64,000 bases of DNA from Ideonella livida (GTDB lineage Bacteria; Pseudomonadota; Gammaproteobacteria; Burkholderiales; Burkholderiaceae_C). A program made the translations under genes and the position numbers. The notes under the pieces are model-generated. The model had not been told where the DNA came from. It saw nothing but the letters and a program-made list of their open reading frames with translations, and searched no databases. Shown here piece by piece: positions 7,464 to 14,039 of this stretch (position 1 is the first letter of the stretch; each line of letters opens with the position of its first letter). Location of the stretch: contig NZ_JAAGOH010000011.1 of the NCBI RefSeq assembly GCF_010499455.1, forward strand, positions 62,001-126,000. The letters run 5' to 3'.

Positions 7464-8795
7464 CTATGCCGACTCGGCATGGCGCGCCGGCAGCACCGTG
7501 CCCAGGCAGGGGCCCAGGCCGATGGCGACAGCGCCGGGCGCCTCACAGCGGCCGCGCAGCACGACCGTGTCACCGTCCTGCAGGAAACACCGCTGCTCGC
7601 CGTTGGCCAAGGTCAGCGGCTGCTTGCCGCCCAAGGTCAGCTCCAGCAGTGAGCCCCCCTGCGCCGGCGTGGGGCCGGACAAGGTGCCGCTGCCCAGCAG
7701 ATCCCCCGGCTGCAGGTTGCAACCGTTGCTGCTGTGGTGGGCCAGCAGCTGGGCCACGGTCCAGTAGGCGTCACCGGCGTTGCTATGCATCAGCACCTGG
7801 GGCGGCAGGCCCTGCTCGCGCATGGCGGCGGTCTGCAGGGCCACGCTCAGCGTGATGTCCAGCGCGCCGTGTGCGCGGTTGGCAGCTGAGTCCAGGTAGG
7901 GCAGCGGCTGCGGATCGCCCTCGGGTCGGGTGAAGGGCCGGCGGAACGGCGCCAGCGCTTCCTGGGTGACGATCCAGGGCGACAGCGTGGAGCCAAAGCT
8001 CTTGGACAGGAAGGGCCCCAGGGGCTGGTATTCCCAGGCCTGCACATCGCGGGCGGACCAGTCGTTGAGCAGGCACAGGCCGAACCAGTCCTCCTCGGCC
8101 CGGTCCATGCCCAGGGGCTCGCCCAACGCGTTGCCCTGGCCCACAAACACGCCCATCTCCAGCTCCCAGTCCAGGCGCTGGCAGGGCCCATAGCTCGGCA
8201 CCGCGGCATCGGGCGCTTTGAACTGCCCGATCGGCCGGCGCAACTGCTGGCCGCTCACGCCGATGGACGAGCAGCGGCCGTGGTAGCCGATGGGCACCCA
8301 CTTGTAGTTGGGCAGCAGCGGGTTGTCCGGGCGGAAGAGCTTGCCCACCGTGGTGGCATGGTGGATGCCGGTGTAGAAGTCGGTGTAGTCGCCGATGTGG
8401 CACGGCACGGCCATCTCGGCCTGGTCCTGCGGCAGCAGGCAGGCGGCCAGCCGCGCCTGTGCGGGGCTGCCGGCTTCCAGGGCGCGGCTCAGGGCGTGGC
8501 GCAGGCCACGGCGGGCCACCGGACCCTGGGCCATGAAGGCGTTGAGGTCGCCCCGGGCCAGGGGCTGCAGCCAAGCGGCCTCGGCCTCGGTCCAGCCACC
8601 GGCGACCCGGGCGGCGGCCAGGTCGAGGATCTGGTCGCCGATGGCCACGCCCATACGCAGCGCCTGGCCGCTACCAGCCCGGCGAAAGCGCCCGAACGGC
8701 AGGTTCTGCAGAGGAAAGTCGGTGCCCGGCGCCTGGGCCGAGTCCACCCAGCTCTGGCGGGCGGGGTCGTGGGTGAAATCCAGCATGGCGCTCAC
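7464..8795 (-). CDS. fahA: Fumarylacetoacetase (tyrosine/homogentisate-type FAH)
   Basis: A 443-residue full-length FAH, the enzyme that splits fumarylacetoacetate (or a close analogue) into fumarate and acetoacetate. The long two-domain form is present, not the short fumarylpyruvate-hydrolase form. Metal ligands known from the mouse enzyme are all recognisable: Asp139 (DYTDFY), Glu211 and Glu213 (ELEMGVFVG) and Asp245 (LLNDWSARD). The catalytic His is His146. The start is GTG at 8795, giving a 4-bp GTGA overlap with the VOC gene stop; an ATG three codons later (8786) is possible. No homogentisate 1,2-dioxygenase gene is in the window, so the true substrate may come from a different ring-cleavage step encoded in this operon. 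Confidence 0.93.
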   Translation of the reverse strand: MSAMLDFTHDPARQSWVDSAQAPGTDFPLQNLPFGRFRRAGSGQALRMGVAIGDQILDLAAARVAGGWTEAEAAWLQPLARGDLNAFMAQGPVARRGLRHALSRALEAGSPAQARLAACLLPQDQAEMAVPCHIGDYTDFYTGIHHATTVGKLFRPDNPLLPNYKWVPIGYHGRCSSIGVSGQQLRRPIGQFKAPDAAVPSYGPCQRLDWELEMGVFVGQGNALGEPLGMDRAEEDWFGLCLLNDWSARDVQAWEYQPLGPFLSKSFGSTLSPWIVTQEALAPFRRPFTRPEGDPQPLPYLDSAANRAHGALDITLSVALQTAAMREQGLPPQVLMHSNAGDAYWTVAQLLAHHSSNGCNLQPGDLLGSGTLSGPTPAQGGSLLELTLGGKQPLTLANGEQRCFLQDGDTVVLRGRCEAPGAVAIGLGPCLGTVLPARHAESA

Positions 8796-9349
8796 TTCAG
8801 GGCCTCCGGGGCGGGCTTGAACTCACGTTCATGCAGAAAAGCGGCGTGCTTGGGGGCGCGCTTGGTGGCGGTCCAGTCCGCCAGCATCTGCCACTTCACG
8901 GCGTCCATGCGGCGGATCATCTCGGCCTCCTCCGGGTCCGGGCAGGCCAGCTCCAGGCGGTGGCCGTTCGGGTCAAAGAAGTAAATGGAGTGGAACGCGC
9001 CGTGGTCGGTGGGCCCGATGACCTCCAACCCCTCGTCTTGCAGGTGCGTCTTGTAGGCCAGCAGGGTTTCGCGGTCCTTCACCCGAAAGGCGATGTGCTG
9101 CACCCAGGCGGGGGTGTTGGGGTCACGCCCCATCGGCGGCTTGGTGGGCAGCTCGAAGAAGGCCAGCACATTGCCGCCGCCGGCGTCCAGAAAGATGTGC
9201 ATGTAGGGGTCAGGCTCCTTGGTGCTGGGCACCAGGTCCTCGGCGATGGCCAGCACGAAGTCCATCTTCAGCATGCGCTGATACCACTCGACGGTTTCCT
9301 TGGCGTCGTTGCAGCGGTAGGCCACGTGGTGGATGCGGTCGATCTGCAT
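8792..9349 (-). CDS. VOC-superfamily metalloprotein (glyoxalase/extradiol-dioxygenase fold)
   Basis: A 185-residue single-chain protein with two beta-alpha-beta-beta-beta modules. The likely metal set His8 (IHHVAYRC), Glu66 (LAFFELP), His85 (WVQHIAFRV) and Glu133 (GHRLELACPD) is the arrangement found in glyoxalase-type VOC enzymes; type I extradiol dioxygenases use a related His/His/Glu set. In this operon, lying between an aromatic hydroxylase and fumarylacetoacetase, a ring-cleaving or isomerising role is attractive but unproven. The start ATG 9349 is 18 bp after the DUF2783 gene, and the stop overlaps the FAH start by 4 bp. An alternative is a glyoxalase- or epimerase-like accessory enzyme. 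Confidence 0.85.
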   Translation of the reverse strand: MQIDRIHHVAYRCNDAKETVEWYQRMLKMDFVLAIAEDLVPSTKEPDPYMHIFLDAGGGNVLAFFELPTKPPMGRDPNTPAWVQHIAFRVKDRETLLAYKTHLQDEGLEVIGPTDHGAFHSIYFFDPNGHRLELACPDPEEAEMIRRMDAVKWQMLADWTATKRAPKHAAFLHEREFKPAPEALK

Positions 9350-9367
9350 GGGGATCTCCTGACGGGT

Positions 9368-9619
9368 TCAGACGCCTTGGGCGGCGGCAGACAGCGCCTC
9401 GCGCAGCACGCGCAGGTCGCCGACATGGTTGGCCAGCAGCAGCACCAGACGGGCGTTGACGAGCTGGCTCTGCTCGTCGCTCAGGCCTTGGTGGGTCTGG
9501 ATCAGGGCTTCGTAGAAGTCATCGCCCGGCGTGTAGGCGCGCAGGAAGCGCTGTCCGGGGATGCCGAAGTGCGGCTGGGTGTTCAGGTGCTGCAGCGGGG
9601 CCTCGGAAGTGGCGGTCAT
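9368..9619 (-). CDS. DUF2783 small protein
   Basis: An 83-residue soluble protein containing DDFYEALIQTHQGLSDEQS and the following NARLVLLLANHVGDLRVLREAL stretch, which I recognise as the DUF2783 family. Members are small helical proteins encoded beside FAD-dependent aromatic hydroxylases; their biochemical role is unknown. ATG 9619 is preceded by GGAGCACCGCC, a good ribosome-binding site, and lies 20 bp after the hydroxylase stop. Its constant pairing with the hydroxylase suggests an accessory or stabilising subunit, which is inference. There are no Cys or metal motifs. Confidence 0.8.
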   Translation of the reverse strand: MTATSEAPLQHLNTQPHFGIPGQRFLRAYTPGDDFYEALIQTHQGLSDEQSQLVNARLVLLLANHVGDLRVLREALSAAAQGV

Positions 9620-9639
9620 GGCGGTGCTCCGGGGTCGGG

Positions 9640-11286
9640 TCAGTGCAGGCACAGGCTGCGGCGCAGCGCGGCCTGCAACGGGGCGGGCTCCAGGTGGCGC
9701 CAACGGGCGGCCACATGCTGGTCCGGGCGCAACAAGTAGGCGGTGCCGGGGCGGCCGTCGTAGCGACGGGCGATCAGGCCCTCGCGGTCCACCACGGCGC
9801 CGTCGCGCGGCGCACTGCCGGCCGGCAACACCCGCAGCAGTTTCACCGGCACCGGGGTGGTGGGCAGTACCGGCAGCGCCCCCTCGCCAAAGACCATCAG
9901 CGTGAAGTGCGCATCGGCCCCAGCCGTCACCTGCCGCAGCAGCCAGCCCGCACCACCAGGCAGGTCCACCGGCGCATCGTCCATCGGGGCGCCCGGGGCC
10001 ATCCAGCCTTCAAAGGGCTCGGCGTCCGGGGTGTTCAGCGCCGAGCCGCTCAGGTGGGTGGCCACCGAGAGCCGGCCCGAGTTGACCAGCGCCCGGGCAA
10101 AGGCGTGCTCACGGGCCAAGCCCAACACGGCGTTGCGAAACAGCCTGGAGGTGGCGCTCTTGGGGGTGATGAAGTCGGTGGAGCGGGTGGAGTTGAGGAT
10201 GTTCTCGTCCGCCGCCACGCAGCGCTCGTCGCTGTAGCTGTCGAGCAGGGCCTCAGGCGCCACCCCGTCGATCACCAGCTTGAGCTTCCAGCCCAGGTTG
10301 TCCACATCCTGCAGGCCAGAGTTGGCACCCCGAGCGCCGAACGGCGAGACCTGGTGCGCCGCATCACCGGCAAACAGCACCCGCCCATGGCGGAAGCGCT
10401 GCATGCGACGGCACTGGAAGGTGTACACGCTCACCCACTCCAGCGCGAAGGCGTGCTCCGGCCCCAGCATGGCTTGAATGCGGGGGATCACCCGCTCGGG
10501 CTTCTTTTCTTCCTCAGGGTCGGCCTCCCAGCCGAGTTGGAAGTCAATGCGCCAGACGTTGTCCGCCTCACGGTGCAGCAACACGCTCTGCCCACGGTGG
10601 AAAGGTGGATCAAACCAGAACCAGCGCTCGGCAGGAAAGTCGGCTTTCATCACCACGTCGGCGATCAAGAAGCGGTCTTGGAACACCTTGCCCTCGATCT
10701 CCAGGCCCAACAGGCGGCGGATGGGGCTGCGGGCGCCATCGGCCACCACCAGCCAGTCGGTGTCCACGGTGTAGTCGCCCTCAGGCGTGCTGACGCACAG
10801 GCTCGCGCCCTGGCCATGCGGCTCCACCTGGGTGACTTTGCTCAGCCAGCGCAGCTCGATGCCGGGCAACTCGGCCACCCGCTTGAGCAGGATTTCCTCC
10901 AGGTGGTACTGCTGCAGGTTGACCATGCCGGGGCGCTCGTGGCCCGCCTCGGGCAGCAGGTTGAAGTGGAAGACCTCCTCGGTGTCAAAGAAGGTGCGAC
11001 CGACGTTCCAAGTGACGCCCTTGTCCACCACCGGCTGGCCGGCACCTTGGCGGTCCAGCACTTCCAGGGCGCGCTTGGCGTAGCACAGGCCGCGCGAGCC
11101 GACGCTGACGGTCTTGTCATCGTCCAGCATCAGCACCGGCAAGCCGAGCTGCGCCAGCTCAATGGCCGCGCTCAGGCCCACGGGGCCGGCGCCCACCACC
11201 ACCACGGGACGGCGGTGCGAGGGGACGCCGTCCAGCTCAGGCGGCCGCACAAATGCGAATTCAGGGTAGGTGTAGGTTGAGAGCAT
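9640..11286 (-). CDS. FAD-dependent aromatic-ring hydroxylase (MhpA/PHBH-like)
   Basis: A 548-residue class A flavoprotein monooxygenase. It has the N-terminal FAD GxGxxG fold in VVVVGAGPVGLSAAIELAQ. The second FAD motif lies at RVLFAGDAAHQVSPFGARG, followed by NSGLQD. A C-terminal thioredoxin-like domain ends in AYLLRPDQHVAARW, as in MhpA-type 3-(3-hydroxyphenyl)propionate hydroxylases and related phenol hydroxylases. Using NAD(P)H and O2 it should add a hydroxyl group to a phenolic substrate. ATG 11286 has a strong upstream GGAGGTGCGCAC. The gene is second in the operon, 16 bp after the MBL hydrolase. The hydroxylated acid is probably an aryl-acid imported by the TRAP system, but the exact substrate is not evident. 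Confidence 0.9.
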   Translation of the reverse strand: MLSTYTYPEFAFVRPPELDGVPSHRRPVVVVGAGPVGLSAAIELAQLGLPVLMLDDDKTVSVGSRGLCYAKRALEVLDRQGAGQPVVDKGVTWNVGRTFFDTEEVFHFNLLPEAGHERPGMVNLQQYHLEEILLKRVAELPGIELRWLSKVTQVEPHGQGASLCVSTPEGDYTVDTDWLVVADGARSPIRRLLGLEIEGKVFQDRFLIADVVMKADFPAERWFWFDPPFHRGQSVLLHREADNVWRIDFQLGWEADPEEEKKPERVIPRIQAMLGPEHAFALEWVSVYTFQCRRMQRFRHGRVLFAGDAAHQVSPFGARGANSGLQDVDNLGWKLKLVIDGVAPEALLDSYSDERCVAADENILNSTRSTDFITPKSATSRLFRNAVLGLAREHAFARALVNSGRLSVATHLSGSALNTPDAEPFEGWMAPGAPMDDAPVDLPGGAGWLLRQVTAGADAHFTLMVFGEGALPVLPTTPVPVKLLRVLPAGSAPRDGAVVDREGLIARRYDGRPGTAYLLRPDQHVAARWRHLEPAPLQAALRRSLCLH

Positions 11287-11302
11287 GTGCGCACCTCCGG
11301 GT

Positions 11303-12265
11303 TCAGCCTTCCAGGGCCTTCCACATGTCGATGTCGCGCTGGGCCGTCCAAATGCGCGGATCGGGGTACTGCGTGGCCTCGTCGTAGGCGCGGGTCACGT
11401 CAAAGGGCATGCAGTGGTTGAAGATCACCCACTGGCCGTACTTGGGTTGCAGACGGGCGAATGTCTCTTCGTACACCGCGCGCAGCGCCTTGCCCTGGGC
11501 GGCGCCGGCCTTGACGCTGGCGAACAGCTCCGAGACAAAGGCGCGCGTGCCGTCCAAGCCGGCCTGGACCTGTTCGGGCGTGGTCAGGGCAGCGCCACGG
11601 CCCGGCACCAGGGCGACTGGCTGCAGGGCGGCCAGGTTGCTGAGCGTCTGCGGCCAGTCCTGGAAATAGGCGTCGCCGGCATAGGGGGTGGCGTCAAACT
11701 CCACCAAGTCGCCCGAGAACAGCACCTTCTCCTGGGGCAACCAGACCACGGTATCACCCTTGGTGTGGCCACGGCCGAGCTGCAGCAGCTGCACTTCCAG
11801 TCCGCCCAGCCACAGGGTCATCTTGCCGGTGAAGGTGAGCGTGGGCCAGGTCAGGCCCGCCGGCACGCTCTCGACATTGCGGAACAGGCGCGGGAAGCGA
11901 CCGATTTCGCTGGCCTTGTCCTGCTCGCCGCGCTCGACGATCAGGTCCCAGGTGTCTTGGCTGGCGATGATCTGCTCGCCGCCCTCGGCCATGTAGGCGC
12001 TGGCCCCCAGCACGCGCACGGCGTGGTAATGGCTCAGCACCACGTACTTGATGGGTTTGTCGGTCACCTCGCGGATGCGGCGGATCACGTCGGCGGCCAT
12101 CACCGGCGTGGCCTGGGTGTCGATCACCATCACCGCGTCCTCACCGATGATGACGCCGGTGTTGGGGTCGCCCTCAGCGGTATAGGCCCAGGCGTGGGCC
12201 GAGAGCTGGGTGAAACTCACGCGCTTTTCTTCTAGGTCGGCGTGGGAGGCGAAGGTCTTGGTCAT
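11303..12265 (-). CDS. MBL-fold hydrolase with degenerate HxHxDH motif
   Basis: A 320-residue metallo-beta-lactamase-fold protein. The core DTQATPVMAADVIRRIRE, later GRGHTKGDTVVW and VLFSGDLVEFD are typical of the fold. The main metal motif, however, reads HYHAVR at residues 79-84, where most family members have HxHxDH: Asp and the third His are replaced by Val83 and Arg84. Dinuclear zinc hydrolysis therefore cannot be assumed; a mononuclear or otherwise altered site is possible. ATG 12265 lies just inside the operon promoter; the upstream frame extension crosses the operator and was rejected. It is the first gene of the leftward catabolic operon, so it may act on a thioester or lactone in the pathway (inference). 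Confidence 0.85.
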   Translation of the reverse strand: MTKTFASHADLEEKRVSFTQLSAHAWAYTAEGDPNTGVIIGEDAVMVIDTQATPVMAADVIRRIREVTDKPIKYVVLSHYHAVRVLGASAYMAEGGEQIIASQDTWDLIVERGEQDKASEIGRFPRLFRNVESVPAGLTWPTLTFTGKMTLWLGGLEVQLLQLGRGHTKGDTVVWLPQEKVLFSGDLVEFDATPYAGDAYFQDWPQTLSNLAALQPVALVPGRGAALTTPEQVQAGLDGTRAFVSELFASVKAGAAQGKALRAVYEETFARLQPKYGQWVIFNHCMPFDVTRAYDEATQYPDPRIWTAQRDIDMWKALEG

Positions 12266-12339
12266 CGTGAGGCTCCGGATCATCGGCCGGCTTGGCGGCC
12301 TGCCATGCGGTTCGGACCCGATGCCCGAACAGCCAAGTT

Positions 12340-12367
12340 CTGATAGAACGAACAAATTCGTTATCAA
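12340..12367 (-). promoter_or_regulatory. Putative promoter of the leftward catabolic operon
   Basis: On the minus strand a -35-like TTGATA (12362-12367) and a -10-like TATCAG (12340-12345) are 16 bp apart, about 75 bp upstream of the MBL gene start. The whole promoter is covered by the AACGAA half-sites at 12347-12371, consistent with control by the divergent IclR protein. Confidence 0.5.
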
Positions 12368-12371
12368 CGAA
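12347..12371. promoter_or_regulatory. Triple half-site operator, likely for the IclR regulator
   Basis: AACGAA (12347-12352), TTCGTT (12357-12362) and AACGAA (12366-12371) give two overlapping perfect inverted repeats with 4-nt and 3-nt spacers. It sits in the 174-bp divergent region between the IclR gene and the operon it faces, on top of the putative -35/-10 elements. The region is locally AT-rich, unlike its surroundings. Confidence 0.7.
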
Positions 12372-12439
12372 TCTCAGGTTTGATCTTAGTCAGTCCGTTT
12401 GCCCATGTCTAACTGATTTGCTTTAGTAGAAACCCTGTC

Positions 12440-13243
12440 ATGACTATCCCAGACACCGAGGCCACCGACGCCTCGGCCGGCGAGGCGCGCGGCCCGCGCG
12501 GCATCCAGAGCATCGAGGTGGGTGGGCAACTGCTGCTGGCCCTGGCGCACCACGGCCGCCCGCTGGCCTTGAAGGACCTGGCCCGCGAGGCCGGCATGCC
12601 GCCGGCCAAGGCGCATCCCTACCTGGTCAGCTTCCAGAAGATCGGGCTGGTGGCACAGGAATCGGGCAGTGGCCGCTACGGTCTGGGCCCGCTGGCCTTG
12701 CAGCTGGGCTTGATCAGCCTGCAGCAGTTCGATCCGGTGCGCCTGGCTACGCCGGTCATCGAAGAGTTGGCGCTGAGCACCGGGCTGACGCTGGCCATTG
12801 CGGTGTGGGGCAACCGCGGGCCCACGCTGGTGCGCATCGCCGAGGCCCCCAGCCCCGTGCACGTGAGCATGCGCCATGGCACGGTGATGAGCCTCAAGGG
12901 CACAGCCTCCGGCCAGCTGTTCGCGGCCTGCCTGCCGCAGGCGGAGGTGCGCGCGGCCTGGCCGGCGGAGGAAGTGTGGGACGAGGCCTTCAGCCAAACG
13001 CTGTCGACGATCCGCACCCAGGACCTGGCCTGGGTGGACGGCAGCGCGGTGCCCGGTGTGCGGGCCATGGCCGCGCCGGTGCGCGATGGCAGCGGCCGGC
13101 TGGTGCTGAGCCTGACGGCCATCGGGCCGTCGGCCCTGGTGAACCTGGATGCCCGGGGACCCCTGGCGCAGGCCCTGCGCCAAGCCGCGGGCCAGTTGTC
13201 CGCCCAATTGGGCTGGCGCGCGGCAGAAGCCGTCCAGGCCTGA
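12440..13243 (+). CDS. IclR-family transcriptional regulator
   Basis: A 267-residue regulator. Residues ~17-80 form a winged helix-turn-helix (RPLALKDLAREAGMPPAKAH followed by a recognition-helix region and wing). Residues ~85-265 form the IclR effector-binding domain. IclR proteins bind as dimers of dimers to short inverted repeats and usually sense an aromatic or small organic acid. Here the gene is divergent from the MBL-hydroxylase-FAH-TRAP operon, and three AACGAA-type half-sites lie between them, making it the obvious local regulator. ATG 12440 is the only reasonable start. Whether it activates or represses cannot be told from sequence. Confidence 0.93.
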   Translation: MTIPDTEATDASAGEARGPRGIQSIEVGGQLLLALAHHGRPLALKDLAREAGMPPAKAHPYLVSFQKIGLVAQESGSGRYGLGPLALQLGLISLQQFDPVRLATPVIEELALSTGLTLAIAVWGNRGPTLVRIAEAPSPVHVSMRHGTVMSLKGTASGQLFAACLPQAEVRAAWPAEEVWDEAFSQTLSTIRTQDLAWVDGSAVPGVRAMAAPVRDGSGRLVLSLTAIGPSALVNLDARGPLAQALRQAAGQLSAQLGWRAAEAVQA

Positions 13244-13251
13244 GGCGTGGG

Positions 13252-13277
13252 CACCGGGCGGCAGGTCACCGCCGGTG
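13252..13277. terminator. Bidirectional hairpin between IclR gene and SapC-like gene
   Basis: CACCGG (13252-13257) pairs with CCGGTG (13272-13277), with CGG/CCG continuing the stem after a one-base bulge. It is placed between two convergent stop codons. No T-tract is present, so the terminator role is tentative. Confidence 0.4.
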
Positions 13278-13289
13278 GCGGGGCAGGAC

Positions 13290-14039
13290 TCAGCCCGGGG
13301 TTTGCAGACGGGCCAGGCGGCGATCGATCAGTCTGCGCATGTTGCCCATGGAGAACTGGTGGGCATGCAGCAGCATCAGCAGGCCATTGCGCTGCAGGTC
13401 CAGCAGGTCGGCATCGGGCAACGCATTCAGCGTTTCCTCGTCGGCGGCCAGGAAGCCATCGACCTGCACCGGCGTGCCATCGCTGAGCTTGGCATCAAAG
13501 CGCTTGGGCTTGAGCAGGTTCAGCTCCATCAGGCGCTTGCCGATGAGCCGGGTACGCTCCACCTCCACCTCCACCTGCTCGACAAACTTGCTCACGTCCT
13601 GCAGCAGGGTCGAGCCCTCCCCGTTCTCCTGAAAGAGAGGTGTGCCCTCGGTCTCGGAGACCCCGGGTGAAGCGGCGTCAAAGCAAACCACGTAGCGGTC
13701 GTCGGCCACCCGGGCCATGGTGAAGGGATAAGCGCGCAGGATGGCGGGCACGTAGTGGGCATCCCAGCGGCCATCGGCCTGCAGGAACAGGTTTTCGCCC
13801 TGCGCCAGGCCAAACACCGCCACTGGCGCCACCAGCGTCTTGCCGTCACCGTCCTTGCCAGCAGGCAGGAACAGGATGGGGTATTCCTTGCAGGCGTCGC
13901 CAAACTCGGCGGCCGTGAGGAAGAAGGCATTGAACGTCTGGGCCGCAGCCAGGTGGTTCACATCCTGACGCAGCCGCAGCTTGCGGTGCTGCTCACGGTC
14001 CAGCGCCACCGGCTGCTTGTGCAGTTCGGCATTGATCAC
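13290..14039 (-). CDS. SapC-family protein (PF07277)
   Basis: A 249-residue soluble protein recognisable as SapC-like: LAAAQTFNAFFLTAAEFGDA, YPILFLPAGKD and the central AHYVPAILRAYPF are the usual conserved blocks. The family is named after a gene linked to S-layer protein secretion in Campylobacter, but its molecular role is unknown and it is widespread in Proteobacteria without S-layers. No signal peptide or membrane segment is seen. The start is a GTG (14037-14039) overlapping the upstream CNNM stop by 4 bp (GTGA), so translation is probably coupled. A role related to its membrane neighbour is only inferred. Confidence 0.82.
   Translation of the reverse strand: MINAELHKQPVALDREQHRKLRLRQDVNHLAAAQTFNAFFLTAAEFGDACKEYPILFLPAGKDGDGKTLVAPVAVFGLAQGENLFLQADGRWDAHYVPAILRAYPFTMARVADDRYVVCFDAASPGVSETEGTPLFQENGEGSTLLQDVSKFVEQVEVEVERTRLIGKRLMELNLLKPKRFDAKLSDGTPVQVDGFLAADEETLNALPDADLLDLQRNGLLMLLHAHQFSMGNMRRLIDRRLARLQTPG

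Noticed and set aside
7466-7480. Perfect palindrome ATGCCGA-C-TCGGCAT at the end of the fumarylacetoacetase gene
   Set aside because: It lies in the last codons and stop of the gene and can be explained by the coding sequence; no T-tract follows.
9643-11280. 545-codon open frame on the plus strand antisense to the FAD hydroxylase
   Set aside because: It is a mirror of a confidently identified gene; the protein is His/Gln/Gly-rich with no family signal, as expected for antisense frames in high-GC DNA.
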